Part shown: in pieces, positions 40,822-52,394 of the stretch
How positions within the stretch are numbered: position 1 is the stretch's first letter
How the letters are laid out: each line of letters starts with the position of its first letter
NCBI GenBank assembly: GCA_009829735.1
Contig: CM020618.1
Location: 9,577,119 to 9,641,118, forward strand
Origin: Pyropia yezoensis
Lineage: Eukaryota; Rhodophyta; Bangiophyceae; Bangiales; Bangiaceae
DNA length: 64,000 nucleotides
Direction of reading: 5' to 3'
Notes under the pieces: generated by a model
What the model was told of the DNA's origin: nothing
Databases searched by the model: none
Seen by the model: the letters and a program-made list of their open reading frames with translations, nothing else
Made by a program: the position numbers and the translations under genes

Positions 40822-42149
40822 GGTGAGATGAGACACAGGGGAGTCGCGCTGGCGGGCACAGCGCACTCTGCCACCGAGGGACGCTGCTGGGTGCCTCGAG
40901 GAAAGGGTGGACGGCAGTACGTGCTGTGACAGGCCCAGGGGTGACAGTCCCTCTCCACTGCAATACAGCCACCAGCGACAGCAGCTGCCAAGCACAACGA
41001 CCCGCAACCAAAGCGGGAAGGAGGGCGGGGAGGGTCGACCGGTCGGGCAGGGAGCACTCACTCGCTTGCGTACCGTCGTGTGTTGGGCCCAACGCCCCAT
41101 GGGACGAGGGCGCGAGCGTCAGTGGTTCCACCCCACTGACCTCGGCGGAGGCAGTGCGGACGATGCGCGGAGCTCATGGAAATACATGAAGCACTGCTGC
41201 GGGCACTTTTTCTGTTTTTGAAAAATGGCGTTCCCGCCAGATCGAGAACCTTGCGCACCCCAGCGAGAGAGCCGATTTGCCACTGGGACTGCAGGCGCTG
41301 CCGCAAAGCGTGTCTTGCGCCAAGCTGGTGCCGTCGCCGACGGCGGGCGCCGCAGCCCCTCCTTGATACGTCCTACGCCCAACTGTCAGCAAGTGCGTGG
41401 GGACCCCGCCCGAAAAGGTCTTGCAACAGCTCACACAGATCCCCCGTGTGGCTTTCCCGCCGGCGTCCGAAAATAACACCGAATGCAGTTTTTCCGCCGA
41501 GGCGTTTGAACACAGATCTTGCCCAGCCCATCCGATCCGCGGTGACGAGGGGGGGGGGGAGGGGGGGGCGTGCTATTTCGGACGTCGGCAGGTTTCCGTG
41601 GCGATTGTGCTGCTGCTCTTCCCCCTGAAAAGAGGCGTTTACGGGCTTGTCCAACGGGGAACGCAAACCGGGGCGCCTGTCATGCCATGCACGCCCCACC
41701 CCCACAGCGCGACAGCCACGGCTGGTGTGGCTCGGCGGCGCCCGAGCTGCCGCAGCCCATTGGCTGGCGTTCCCCGCGCCGGGACTGTGGCGGGCGCAGC
41801 ATTGACAGGGGGGGCCCGCTGGCAGTGTGCTGCCGGTCCGCCCACTGGGGGGTAGGGGGGGGGGCGTCGCACCCCCTTTAGGCAGCGGGCGCCGCCTGGG
41901 CCTTCATCGCGCGGCGGGTCCGAGTCGGCCCGTGTCCCCTACCGTCAGCGCCTGGCCGTCAGTCCCACAGCTTGACCCCTACGCCCGCCTTGGTCGGTCC
42001 AGAGCCTCTGGTATAGTGCGGACACGCGGCGTGGTGCTCAACGCTGGACCTCCTCTCCCCCCCTGGTATCCTGCCAGCCAATCTCCTTTGCTGCACCAAC
42101 TCTTCCCACCACTCCCCGCCCCTCCCCACCCCCATCCTGCTCCGTTGTC
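40822..42149. promoter_or_regulatory. Divergent promoter region (ferredoxin-like / ADF)
   Basis: 1,328 bases between two divergently transcribed genes. The last ~100 bases before the ADF start are pyrimidine-rich with C runs. Several overlapping 80-150-codon open frames lie on both strands without any domain. Specific regulatory motifs cannot be assigned. Confidence 0.4.
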
Positions 42150-43096
42150 ATGGCGTCTGGCATTGCCGTGAACGATGCCTGCATCAAGGAGTACTCCGCG
42201 CTCTCGCGGTCGCGCACCCACCGTGCGGTGATCCTCAAGATCAATGACGACATGTCCGAGGTCGTGGTGGACGGCATCTTGCCTAAGTCGCAGGGCGACC
42301 ACGAGGGAGACTGGAAGGACTTTGTCAAGATGCTGCCCGAGTCTGACTGCCGCTATGCGGTTGTGGACTTTGAGTGGAAGGACCAGGTACGTTTGTCTGG
42401 GAGGCTTCGTGACGGGGAGGGGGGTGGTACCGCAGGGCGTGCCCTTACTTCATCAAGCTGTTTTATCCTTGGTGTGCTCGTTCCTCGCGCGGGTTGTTGA
42501 GTTGGCCCTCGTTGGTCGTCCGCACGCCGGGCGATCAGGCTGCCTACGCAGCGGTTTCGTATGAGGTCGCGAAAAGCTACTGGCTGTGTGGGTGGTTGGT
42601 CCACTTCTTAGTCGTGGTCAACGGGGCGGCTACCAGTTTCGGCGGCTCCTGCGGTTCTGTTCCTGCCTCTAGGGTTGAAGTCATCCGCCATAAGTTGGCC
42701 CCAGTTGTGGGCGACAGGCTGCTGAGCTGGTGGAGTGCTCTCCTGTGCCTCCTTGCGTCTCCGACGGTGGTTCAGACATCTCTTGTGCGGTCGTTTTTGA
42801 CCTCTAACGATGATTCTCTGTATTCTTTGTGGTGGTGCCATCGCTGTCATTGCATTCTTACGCTCTGTGGCGGTCCATCCCTCTTGTCACACGTGTTTTA
42901 ACAGCCGACGGTGACGAAGAGCAAGATCTGCCTAATTCTGTGGAGCCCGGAGTACTCGCGCGTGAGGAGCAAGATGATCTACGCTGCCTCGCAGGAGGCT
43001 GTGGCCAGCAAGATGGCTGACGTGCAGCGCCAGCTGCAGGCCACCGAGTTGGAAGAGCTTGAGTATGGGGTCATCAAGAGCCAGGTGGCCAAGTAG
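42150..43096 (+). CDS. ADF: Actin-depolymerising factor / cofilin
   Basis: Exons 42150-42386 and 42905-43096 (donor CAG|GTACGT, acceptor TTAACAG, phase 0; intron 518 bases) give 142 residues, the normal ADF size. The start MASGIAVND has the Ser3 whose phosphorylation blocks actin binding in this family. Further family marks are HRAVILKIND, LPESDCRYAVVDFEW, and the actin-binding helix after WSPEYSRVRSKMIYAAS. ADF severs and depolymerises actin filaments in the cytoplasm. The long intron has no coding sign. Gene and frame are secure; only the exact intron borders are inferred from GT-AG and protein continuity. Confidence 0.96.
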
Positions 43097-43873
43097 GCGT
43101 GCGGCCATCGCTGCACGGGGTGCGCGCCCTGTATGGAAATATAGAGTCAGCGCCGCTTTCTGTATCTAGTCCTTTTTGCCGCAAGGGCGACTGCGCGGGG
43201 GGGTGATTTCGTCGATGGTGTACCTTTTTCTCCTCTTTTTTTTTTGGTTACATCCGCTGTATGCTTTTTCCGTGTATGCGACCCACGCACGGGGACCATG
43301 CCCTTCATGGGGTGGCTGTGGCGGGTTGAGTTGCAGCTGAGAGGTGGCGCTGCTTCACGCTCTGCTTGACGATGTCAATGCCTCGGATACCGGTACGGAC
43401 TACCTGACGAGCTCTTGGACCGCTATCCAAGATATGAAGTGTCCGCCGTGTTCGTCGTTTGCGTCGTACCCGTGAGAGAGCGTCCTGGTGGACACGAACT
43501 CACAGCTGGTGAGGTGCCGGCGAAGAGCCAGCACTGCTCAGGTGCGGCGGCACCTGCTATGCTCACGGTGGCACCCGCTGTTGTGCCCCACCCTCAACCG
43601 CCACCACGTTCTCGCCCACTCTACTCCTGCGTGGCTCTTCCGCCGCGCAGCCACACGGTCTGGTCAGACTGCGCTGCCTTCTTGATGACCTTTTTGGATA
43701 GTTGTTCAGCGTCGAAGCAAGCTCTCCCCCGTCGCGCCCTCGTCCGTCGGTGCTTCCTTCTGCATCGCATTGCGCTTTTTGGTTGTCTGCGGCCGCGCCG
43801 CTCCGCGCGCGCTGTCCGCCAACCTCTCGCAGTTTTGCGGGCCGCGGCAGCGCCAGGAGTGGCAGCGGCATTT

Positions 43874-44150
43874 GCAGCGGGGTCAGCATCGGCAGCGTCA
43901 GCAGCGGGGTCAGCATCAGCAGCGGGGTCAGCATCAGCAGCGGAGTCAGCATCGGCAGCGGGGCCAGCATTGGCAGCGGGTAGCATCGGCAGCGGGGCCA
44001 GCATTGGCAGCGGATAGCATCGGCAGCGGGGCCAGCATTGGCAGCAGGGTCGTCATCGGCAGCGGGGTCGGCAGCGGCAGCGGGGTCGGCAGCGGCAGCG
44101 GGGTCGGCAGCGGCAGCGGGGTCGGCAGCGGCAGCGGGGTCGGCATTGCG
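43874..44150. repeat. 18-bp minisatellite
   Basis: About 15 imperfect copies of an 18-bp unit of the type GCAGCGGGGTCAGCATCG. It drifts to GCAGCGGCAGCGGGGTCG in the last five copies, which are nearly identical. Its period is a multiple of three, so all frames stay open and read as Ala/Asp/Pro, Gly/Ser or Gln/Arg repeats. Confidence 0.9.
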
Positions 44151-44177
44151 ACAACCGTAGGGGGGCAGCGGGCGGTA

Positions 44178-44375
44178 CAGTCTTTCTCCATTGTTGGGCA
44201 CCCTTTGTGGCGACCGTAAGCCCAAGGATTGTAACTTGATTCCGCTCTCTGATTGGTCGGTGACAACGATCGAATGCTGACACATGCGTTGATCGCACCG
44301 TAGAGGTCGGTCGACCTGCATTGGTTACTAGACACCGTGCCAAAGAAAGGATGTCACAGCAATGGAGAAAGACTG
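44178..44375. mobile_element. Tc1/mariner-like MITE (198 bp)
   Basis: Both ends start CAGTCTTTCTCCATTG (16 of 16 identical) and continue with weaker similarity for about 40 bases. TA dinucleotides flank it at 44176-44177 and 44376-44377. No coding capacity is present. It shares the CAGTCT tip with the MITE at 35976-36180 but the rest differs, so it is another family of the same superfamily type. Confidence 0.75.
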
Positions 44376-45305
44376 TATGCTGTTGGCACCGTTGGTACCG
44401 TTGCTCTGGGCGAGAGCAAGGTGGGGCGGCAGCTTGAGGATCAGTGTCCAATTGAGAAACTAATGGTTTGTAAAAGTACTCTGCAAGAATCTCCCACGAT
44501 TGGACCAGGATCCAGTCGATATTTTCAAATGGACCGCGTTCGAAAATCTTGCGCAAAACGCGACACTTTTGAGCCCCGATGGGCCCTGCACCGGCGAGGC
44601 GCAGTGCGTCGCGTGGCCAGCGGCAGCGACCGCTACGTACGTCCGCGTCGACCTGAGTTTTCTTGAAAAGAAGAAAACAGGAGGTCTGGCTCAAGCGCGC
44701 GGTGCTGTGGATGCAGGACGTGTCCTGGGCGATGGGCCCCCCATGGATGACGTATCCATCCATTACACCATGATGGTGAAGTCCCGCCGCTCGCATAGCC
44801 AGCAGTCTTGGTCTCAATCACGGGCCTTGCCATGCGGTGGCCGTTTGGGGGCATGCTGGGCACCGACGTTGGCCTGTGCCCCATTACCGTACCAACGTAT
44901 GACGCTTATGACAGCAGTATGGACTGTACGTGTATACTGTACATACGTGGACACGCAGGGGTTGGGGAAGGAAGGGCGATGCAACGGAATGCTGCCTGTG
45001 CACCTGGCCATCAGTCCATGTCGGAGAAGCGCCAGCCAGGCGCGCCCGCGTCTCTGCGCCCGTGCTCAAAAGAGAGACTGACCAAGTCCCCTGTCCGTGG
45101 ACGCACGCTGGCCAGCCCGCCGCCGTTTGACCACGGACGTCTTTAACAAAGGCGTGCCCCCCGTCGTGTCCCCGTGCGTCGCGTGACGCGGCTCACAGCG
45201 TACAGGCCTTCAAGGTCGCCCACCGGTCACGCACGTCGCGTCGCGTCTCGTGGCGTCCCCCCCCCCCATCCTCGTTGCACCACGCGCCACGTCCCGCCCT
45301 TCATC

Positions 45306-47344
45306 ATGAGGTGCCATGCCAGCGTCGGCCTTGCTGGCCTAGCCGCTACCGCCGTCGCCGTCGCCGCCGTCGTCGCCGCCGCACCCGCCGCGCCCACGGT
45401 GGGGAACTTGCCGCTGCTCGGTCGGCCCGCCCGCCGGGCGGCGGTCGCCCGCGCCGCTGCCGACGGGCGCGTCTTTACCCTGCGCGCCGACTGTGACGAC
45501 GGGTGCCAGCAGCGGGCGCGGGGCGGCCTCGCCGCCGCCGGCTGCACCCGCATCGTGCTGCTGCGCGCCCTGCGGATGGCCACCGCCACGTGTGCGGCCG
45601 CGGGTGGCGGCGACGCGGCGGCAAACGCAGACGCGCGCCTGGCAGACATCCCTGGCGTGACGGCCGTGGAGCGGGATGGGCTGATGTGGGCCGAAGAGGA
45701 GGGGGAGGGGGACGCGGGCGAGCTTGTCGAGGGGGGGGGGGGCTCCCGCCGTGCAGTCTGGGACGGTACGTGCCGTGGGAGGTTGGCGTCTTCAAGGACA
45801 AGGGGGGGACAGGACGGATGGACGCGCAGGGCTGGTGGGAGGGCCATGGCTGGGTAGGCCACGGGAGCATTGACTGCGTGTCGATCACCTGCGAAGCGCG
45901 TCACTTGTGTCTGTAGAGACACATCCCGCGGGGGGACCGCCTCTGACAACCTGTCGCACCGTTTGTTCTGTTGTGGCTGTCGGCGGTGTGCGTCTGGGTG
46001 CATGTGCAATGGCCGCCGCATACAACAGACATTCCGCTGTCGCACCCTGTCACGGGGAAGCCCTACTTTTGGGGTCTCGACCGGTACGTGCAGCCCCTGT
46101 TGAGGAGGGACCACAACAGCGGCGCTCCGTCGCCATCGTTGACGACTCGGTGACATCGCACGTGCTGTTTGCTGACCGGTGTTTGTATTCGCCGATGCCG
46201 TCGCGCTCCCTCTGTCCGTTCCTACCTATGGTTGCCTGCCTCTTTGCCTGTCGCCTCTCGCCCCGATTTTGACCCTCTCCCCCCACCACCCGCCCACAGC
46301 ATCAACCAGTACAACCTCCCGTTTGACTTCAACCGGACGGCCGCATCGTGCTACGCCCCGGCCGGGGAGGGCGTCGTCGTGTTTGTTGTGGACAGCGGGT
46401 GCGCGACAGAGCACCCCCAGTTTGGGGGCCGGGCGACGACGCTCGCGCTGCCGGGCTCGCCCTTCCCGCCGTCGGGGCGGGATGACCGGGGCCATGGCTC
46501 CCACGTGGCAGGCACCGTCGGCGGGGTCGACACGGGCGTCGCGCCGCGGGTGCGGCTGGTGTGCGTCAAGGTCAATGACCGGCACGGGGAGAACATCCGC
46601 TCCGACGCCATTGCGGGCTTTGACTATGTGGCCGCCTACAAGGCGGCCCACCCGGACGAGCCCGTTATCCTCCAGGCCTCCTTCCACGACGACGCCCACA
46701 CGCTGGACGTGGTGGCCGAGCGGGTGGCCGCCGCGGGCGTCATCCCGGTGGTGAGCGCGGGCAACGCGGGCGGGGACGCCTGCGACTACTCGCCGGGTAA
46801 CACCGACCACGTGTTGACGGTGGCCAACGCGGATGCAGACGACACGGTCGTCCGGTCTTCCAACACGGGGCCCTGCGTAGACGTCATCGCCCCGGGCCGC
46901 AAGACGCTGTCGGTCGACTACCGGGGGGGGCTGCGGACCATGACGGGCACCAGCATGAGCGCCCCGACGGTCAGCGGGGTGGTGTCGGTCCTGCTCAGCA
47001 TCACCCCCAACGCCGGCCGGGTGACGGTGGCGGACATGCGCGCGGCACTGACCATGTCATCAGTGCCACGCATTGGGGGCATCCCGCTGGCGTGGCTCGA
47101 CCCGTCGTGCCCGTCGCGGCCGTCCCTGCCGGGGGCGGTGGCGCCCACCCCCGTGGGGGTTCCCTCTCCAACGGCGGCGCCGTCGCCAACGGCAACGCCT
47201 GAGCCCAACGCGGCGCCCACCCCTACGGGGACGCCCGTCCCAACGGCGGCGCCCATAGCACCGCCGCCGTGCGCGCCAGTGGGGGCGCCCGCGTGGCCGG
47301 GGGGGATCCCGCCGACCGGCCGCTGGGCGCAGGTGGCGGCGTAG
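45306..47344 (+). CDS. Secreted subtilisin-like serine protease (proteinase K type)
   Basis: Three exons, 45306-45765, 46029-46083 and 46300-47344, join in frame to 519 residues; the middle exon has only 55 bases and encodes the PYFWGLDR segment. A signal peptide (about 8-29) and an I9-type propeptide (about 55-128) precede the S8 domain. The catalytic triad is D203 (FVVDSG), H237 (GHGSHVAGT) and S390 (GTSMSAP), with the oxyanion Asn N327 (VSAGNAG). The order and the WGLDRI-type junction match the proteinase K subfamily. The tail (about 425-490) is a Pro/Thr/Ala repeat, probably O-glycosylated. Expected role: extracellular or vacuolar proteolysis. Both donors are GTACGT. The phase agreement across all three exons strongly supports this model. 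Confidence 0.94.
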
Positions 47345-48120
47345 GCCGACGGCGGTCGCGGGCGGTCAGGGCAAGCAGGGGGCTGGGAGCCCCGGGGGCG
47401 GGAGGTTGATAGGGGGGAAGAGGCTTGGGGGCATTGTCAGACCGTGTCTTAGAGCGTGTGTTTCGAAAGCGCTGCCTGGCTGAGGTGCACAGAGAAGCAA
47501 ACGAGGATGAAGACGCTGCGTGTGGGTGACTAGGTTGGCAGTTGACAGGACACGCTCGTACCCCCTAGTACAGACCTGGAGTAAACCGGCGGGGGACAAT
47601 GTCATCAGTGGGCGCTGCCACCGCCACCGCTGCCGGGACGGGTCCATGGTGAACGGGAGGTCGCGCAGTGAGGGCCTCGCAGAGACAGACAGAGTGGCCG
47701 ACGAGTGAGCCGGGGGAGAGGGCCGCGCCGAGGTGGCCGGAAGAGGTGGTCGGGGGGATCAAAAGGTAGAGAGGAGGGTGCCGAGGAGTCCCACCGTGGG
47801 CGGCCGGACCTTGCCCCCTCTCTCGAAGCGTGACCCTTCAAGTTGGGGGGGGAAAGAATTACGGCCCGGTGGACGTCGGCCGAGGTCAATCGCATCTGCA
47901 ATGCTGGCTTACATCCACACTCGCGTGGAATTGAATCCACCCGTCAAGCGGATCAAGGCCTCTCGAGAGGGGACGCGCGCGGCCGTCCGAGCGGCACGTC
48001 CTCATCCCGCCGGTCGACGACTCCTGCCAGGCGCCCTTTCACTCGGCGGCAGCAGCCTGTCGCCTCGCTCTCCGCATCGGCGACTACCGGCAGCATACCC
48101 TTCCTGCAGCTCCTCCCACG
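47345..48120. other. Intergenic between subtilase and pICln genes
   Basis: 776 bases without a credible gene. Sequence is of ordinary complexity with few homopolymers up to about 47900, and a more pyrimidine-rich leader-like part just before 48121. Confidence 0.45.
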
Positions 48121-48838
48121 ATGACTCGCCCCCCCTCCCCACCCTCTCCCCTCTTCCACGCCAGCACGGGTATCCGGGCGTATAACTTCCCGCACACCCC
48201 CAATGGCACCGCCGGCGGCCTCATTGTCACTGCCGACGCGCTGTCCTTTTTCGCCGGCGGCGCCCCCGCAGACCCGGCAGGGGGCACCGACGGGGTGGCG
48301 ACCGTCCCCTCCGGTTCCATCCCCCCCGCGGTCATCCCCATGACCTCCCTCATCCTCCACGCGGTTTGCCGGGACACGTCTGCGTTTCCCCACCCGTGCC
48401 TGTACATGGAACTCGACGGGGAGGCCCCCGAGGCGGAGGGGGGGGGGGCGGGCGGGGGGGACCTTTCAGAGGGGGGGGAGGTGCGCCTGGTCGTGGACGC
48501 CGACATGGATGAAAACGGCGACAGCGGCGGTGGTGGCGGCGGTGGCGGCGGCGGCGGCGGTGGCGGCGGCGGCGGCGGCGGAAGCGACACCACTCCCGCC
48601 GAGGCGGCGGGGGGCCTCGACGCCCTCTTTGCGGCCGTCAGTGCCGCGGCGAGCGTTGCGTTTGCAGGCGACGCGGATGCGGACGGCGGTGGTGACGGCG
48701 GCGGCGGCGTCGGCGGCAGCGGCAGCGACGGGGACGGCGGCTGGGGGGGGGACTTTTTCACGGCCCCCGCGGGGGGGGGGGGCGGCGACGTTGGCGGCAA
48801 CGGCCTGACTGCGCCCGCGGTGGCGGCCGGCGACGGCA

Positions 48839-48881
<43 letters not shown>

Positions 48882-48966
48882 CGGGCTGGCGCCCGCGCTG
48901 GGCGGCGTCACTCTTACCGCCGCGCCCGCGCAGTTTGAAGACGCGGACGAGCCGGCGGACGGCTGA
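48121..48966 (+). CDS. pICln-like protein (methylosome subunit, CLNS1A family)
   Basis: 281 residues, one exon. The PH-like core is recognisable as GTAGGLIVTADALSFF, the helix-strand IPMTSLILHAVCRD, PCLYMELDGE, then after an acidic/Gly insert EVRLVVDAD and LDALFAAVSAAASV. These match the pICln order, including the conserved LHAVxRD and the C-terminal amphipathic helix that closes the PH fold. pICln chaperones Sm proteins within the PRMT5 methylosome during snRNP assembly in the cytosol. Gly-rich runs, one of 19 Gly around residue 145, interrupt the loops, and the acidic C-terminus typical of the family is replaced by Gly/Asp-rich sequence ending FEDADEPADG. The usual Trp after the second strand is not present. 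Assignment is by pattern. Confidence 0.78.
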
Positions 48967-49511
48967 GTCGGCGGGGGGAGATTGGGAGCAAGGGTGGGCG
49001 GAGGGGGGGGGAGGGGGAGAGCAAACGGGGCGCGGGATGGAGGAGGACAGATGGGGAGGGGGTGGAATTTCCCAGGAAGGGGCGTCGCGTGCGGGCCAGC
49101 GTGGGCCAAAGGTGGGCGCCGCCTTCAATCGCTGCCGCGGCTCGCGGCCACGGCCGCTGTGGAGAGCCACAAGGAGGGCGGGGTGGTGGGGGGGCGTGGG
49201 TTGACGCCGCGCTGGCTACGGCGGCCGCCCCCACCACCCCAACGGTGTGCGGCTGCGGCCGCTTTGCGGGCGCGAGGGGGGGCCGCGTGCCCCGCCGGCT
49301 GGGCAAGCGGCCAGCGGCCGGGAGCCGGCCGTCGACGGCGAGATGCGGGGACGCGACACCCTCTGAGCAGAAAGGAGTGCCCGCTGGTCGTCCCTCTGCG
49401 AAGGGAGGGAGGCGGGGCCCATGCAAATCGAGTGGTTGTGGTTGCCAGCGGTGGGGGGCGACCCCGCCTTCCCCCCTTTCCCCCTCCATCCTTTGCCATT
49501 GCCTCGGGCGC
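48967..49511. other. Intergenic between convergent pICln and EDEM genes
   Basis: 545 bases, G-rich at the start and with mixed GC-rich sequence after. The two genes are convergent, so this holds both 3' ends. No gene or clear poly(A) signal is visible. Confidence 0.45.
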
Positions 49512-52394
49512 TCATACCGCCGTCCCGCCTGGGATGCCCAGCGCCCGTCTCCACGGGTCTGTCCGCGGGCAGGCGCACCCCCCGCTTCTCGCCGAGCACG
49601 GGACACCATCTCCTTCCCCCCCCCCCTCCGTTTCTGCGCCAGCGGCCGCGACGCTCGGCGGCTTTCGCCGTGACCTGCGGTGCTCCTCCCCCCACCCCTC
49701 TGCTCTGTTCCGTGGCCGCCGCCGCGCCGTCTGCGACCGCCCTCCTCCCGCCCCCTTCTCCCTTTCATACGCTCGCCGCAATGGGGGAGCTGGAACTGGG
49801 AAGTCACCCACCGCCTCGTCATCGTCCAGGCGGTCCACCGCAACGTGGCCGCCGTCTGCCATAGAGGCGTAGACGAGACGCCAGCGCGCCCCTGCCCGGG
49901 TGGTCACCACCTCCCCCACCGACAGCGGGCGGCCCAGCGCGCGCAGCGCAGACAGCACGTCGACCGGCAGGGGGGGCACCGCCAGCGCCGAGGCGGGCAC
50001 GGGCAGCGCGTCGACGCCGGGGGTGCCAAAGCCACAGCCCGACAGCGCCGACGCCCGCAGGCGGGGGGGTAGGCCGCACTTGCGGGGGAAGAGCGTCAAG
50101 GGCGGCGGCGGGGCACCATACACGTCGGGGGGGGGGGTGGGGGTCAGAGGGCTTGGACGCTCGCAGGTGGGGGGGGGGAGAGGGCGAAGAATGACGGGGG
50201 GGGGCGCGCCCATCGCCCGCTCAGGGGGCGGTGTCTGGCTCTGCGGATCCGCCACCCGCTGCTGCCGCCGCTCCCGTTTGGGGCGCACGCTTGGCTCGGC
50301 CGCACCAGTTTCCTCTGCTGCTGCGGCTGCCGCCGTTGCCGCCGCCGTAACCGCCGCCGTTGCAGCCGCCGTTGTTGCCGCGGTTGCCCGCAGCGGCACC
50401 TTCGCGTCAGTGGGTTCGGCAGTCGTGTCGGCTGCTGGAGATGGATGCGGCGGCGCGGTGCTCCCTCCCTCGGCTACCCTGCTGTCGGGCCAGTGTGCAT
50501 TCCCCTCAGAGCTCCACACGGGTGGGATCCACAGCGGGTGGGCCTCGGTGGTGAACACAAACGTCCCGCGTCGCAGCCAGTGGCCTTCATCAAAAAGCAA
50601 GTAGAGATACTTGAATGTCTCGGACAGGAGAAAGCTGTCCATGCCATCCTCCAGCGCCCCCGTGCGGCAGTCGGCAATGCGCGCATAGCCGCAGGGCACC
50701 CGCGCGGTGCGGTCGAGAACGCCAAGAAGCTCGCGGCCCCACGTGACCCACTCGGTAGCCGCCCCCCCAGACGCCCAGTGGGCAAGAAAGGCCGACTCGG
50801 CCGCCTCGGGTCGAAGCGGCCAATTCGCGGCCCACCCCGCGGGGCGTTGGGAGGGGATGTGGAAGCCCTCGGGGAGGCAGCCACCCTTGCGGAACACTGC
50901 CGCGATGGCGCGAAGGGAGACAAGCGCGGGGAGCGCGTCGCCAGCCAGGATCTGGAGGCCGGGGAAGAAGGCGGCCAGGGAGGACTGCACCAGCGACGTC
51001 GGCGCCCCCGTGTACATAAGCGCTTCGAGCAACGCGGGTGGACGGGCGATATGCTTGCGGATGGCACGGTAAGTGACGCGAAAAGCGTTCAACAAGGGTG
51101 GGTGGGAAGTCAGTATGTAGCCTTTCAGGAGATACTCCACGTAGGAGTCAGACAGGGCACCAACGCTAGAACCAGACGCCGTCCAGTCACCCGTTTTCGT
51201 GTCAAGGTGGTTGCCCACCTAGAAATGCGCCCAAGGAGAGTGAGGATGTAGTGGTGGAAAGCAGCGGGGGGGACGGATGCGGGGGCGGCCACGCCAGATC
51301 AACCATGGGCAAAGCAACACCCTCAGACACAGCAAAAAGGGCACTCGCAACGCAAAGCATGAACGTGAGTGTCACGCGCACAACAGGAAAGGGGGCGGCG
51401 CCTTGAACGATGCAAACCACCAAGTACAAGCCCAGTGATAGCCCAAGTCCCTCGTTCCATCATCTCACCTCCCGCCTCCCTCCAGCAGTCATCGACCACA
51501 TAGCAAGGCCAGCAACCCCCCCCCGGCACGTACCAGTCCCGTCCAGGCGCGACTGCCAAAAATGGCCAGGGCCGACCGCACCGCCGCGCGGCCGTAACGC
51601 CCGTCGCCTGTCAGGCGGCTAAGGGTACCCAGCTCGAGGACGTACGTTCCTCCCCCTGCGACGCTGGCCTCGGTTGTTTCCCCTGGCGCCACCCCGCGCC
51701 GCAAGTGCAAGCTCCCGTACGGTACGCCCGTGGGCGTGTCAAACGCAACGACCAGCCGGTCGCCGAGGCCCGCCGCCAGCCGCAGCAGCCCGCCGTCATA
51801 GTCGGGGTACCACTCGGCGGGTACCCACCCCGCATCCGCGGCGGCCTCGGTCAACAGCTGGTGGGCTGACAGGAGGCCGCCCATTGCGCGGATGTTGACC
51901 TCAAAGACGCTCACAGTTGCGTTCACGGCGTCCCACGACACGAGAGCCTGCACGTAGCGGGCGGCAGAGACGAAGGCGCGCCATTCGCCGAGGACGGCGA
52001 GCGTGTCCATCGTGTCAATGAGGGTGAGGGCCATGCCACCAAATGACGCGTTGGTACCCGCACAGGACAGCGGTAACAGGTCGTCGGAGGGGAGGCCGTG
52101 AGCAGTGTACGCGCCGTAGGCGTGCCAAAAGGAGGACCGCACCCCCCCGCGGAGGGCAGCCATGTCCGCCGCCGTCACGCTGCACGAGTCAATTGAGGGC
52201 GACGCTCCCGCCACCGCCCGAGGAGACGCCCCCACCGATACCATTATCACCCCCACCACAGACGCCATCACCGCCAGTGGCAGCGCCGTCGCGACCGTCG
52301 CTAACCGGCGCGGCCACGCGCGGTGGCGGGAGAAGGCCGGCACGGGCGCACCGCGGCCATGAGACGGACAGAGGGGGTCACCCGCCGGCTGCAT
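49512..52394 (-). CDS. EDEM-like alpha-mannosidase (GH47), ER degradation-enhancing
   Basis: Exon 1 52394-51534 and exon 2 51218-49512 (donor CTG|GTACGT, acceptor TTTCTAG, phase 0) give 855 residues. A hydrophobic signal anchor lies at about 31-55. GH47 hallmarks follow in order: LIDTMDTLAVLG, FEVNIRAMGG, PYGSLHLRRGV, LELGTLSRLTGD, GLVGNH across the intron, LSDSYVEYLLKGYIL, LRPEAAESAFL, LSETFKYLYLLFDEGHW and FVFTTEAHPLWIP. These are the EDEM branch, which trims mannose from misfolded glycoproteins to mark them for ER-associated degradation. All acidic catalytic positions of the family that I can place are present. The last ~280 residues are Ala/Pro/Arg-rich and not part of the fold. ATG 52394 is the first ATG before the anchor. 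Confidence 0.94.

Larger units (their letters stand above)
43097..45305. other. Intergenic with minisatellite and MITE
   Basis: No gene is visible. The first ~200 bases are the 3' flank of the ADF gene. The remainder includes an 18-bp minisatellite (43874-44150), a TA-flanked MITE (44178-44375), and balanced-composition sequence up to 45200 with short domain-free frames. The minisatellite is open in several frames, which explains the apparent ORFs of 149-252 codons across it. Confidence 0.55.

Noticed and set aside
43874-44150. CRISPR-like array
   Set aside because: The repeats are directly contiguous 18-bp units without spacers, and the genome is eukaryotic.
43563-44321. 252-codon frame with Ala-Asp-Pro repeats
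   Set aside because: The repeats are the translation of an 18-bp minisatellite, which is open in several frames at once, and the frame also crosses a MITE end.
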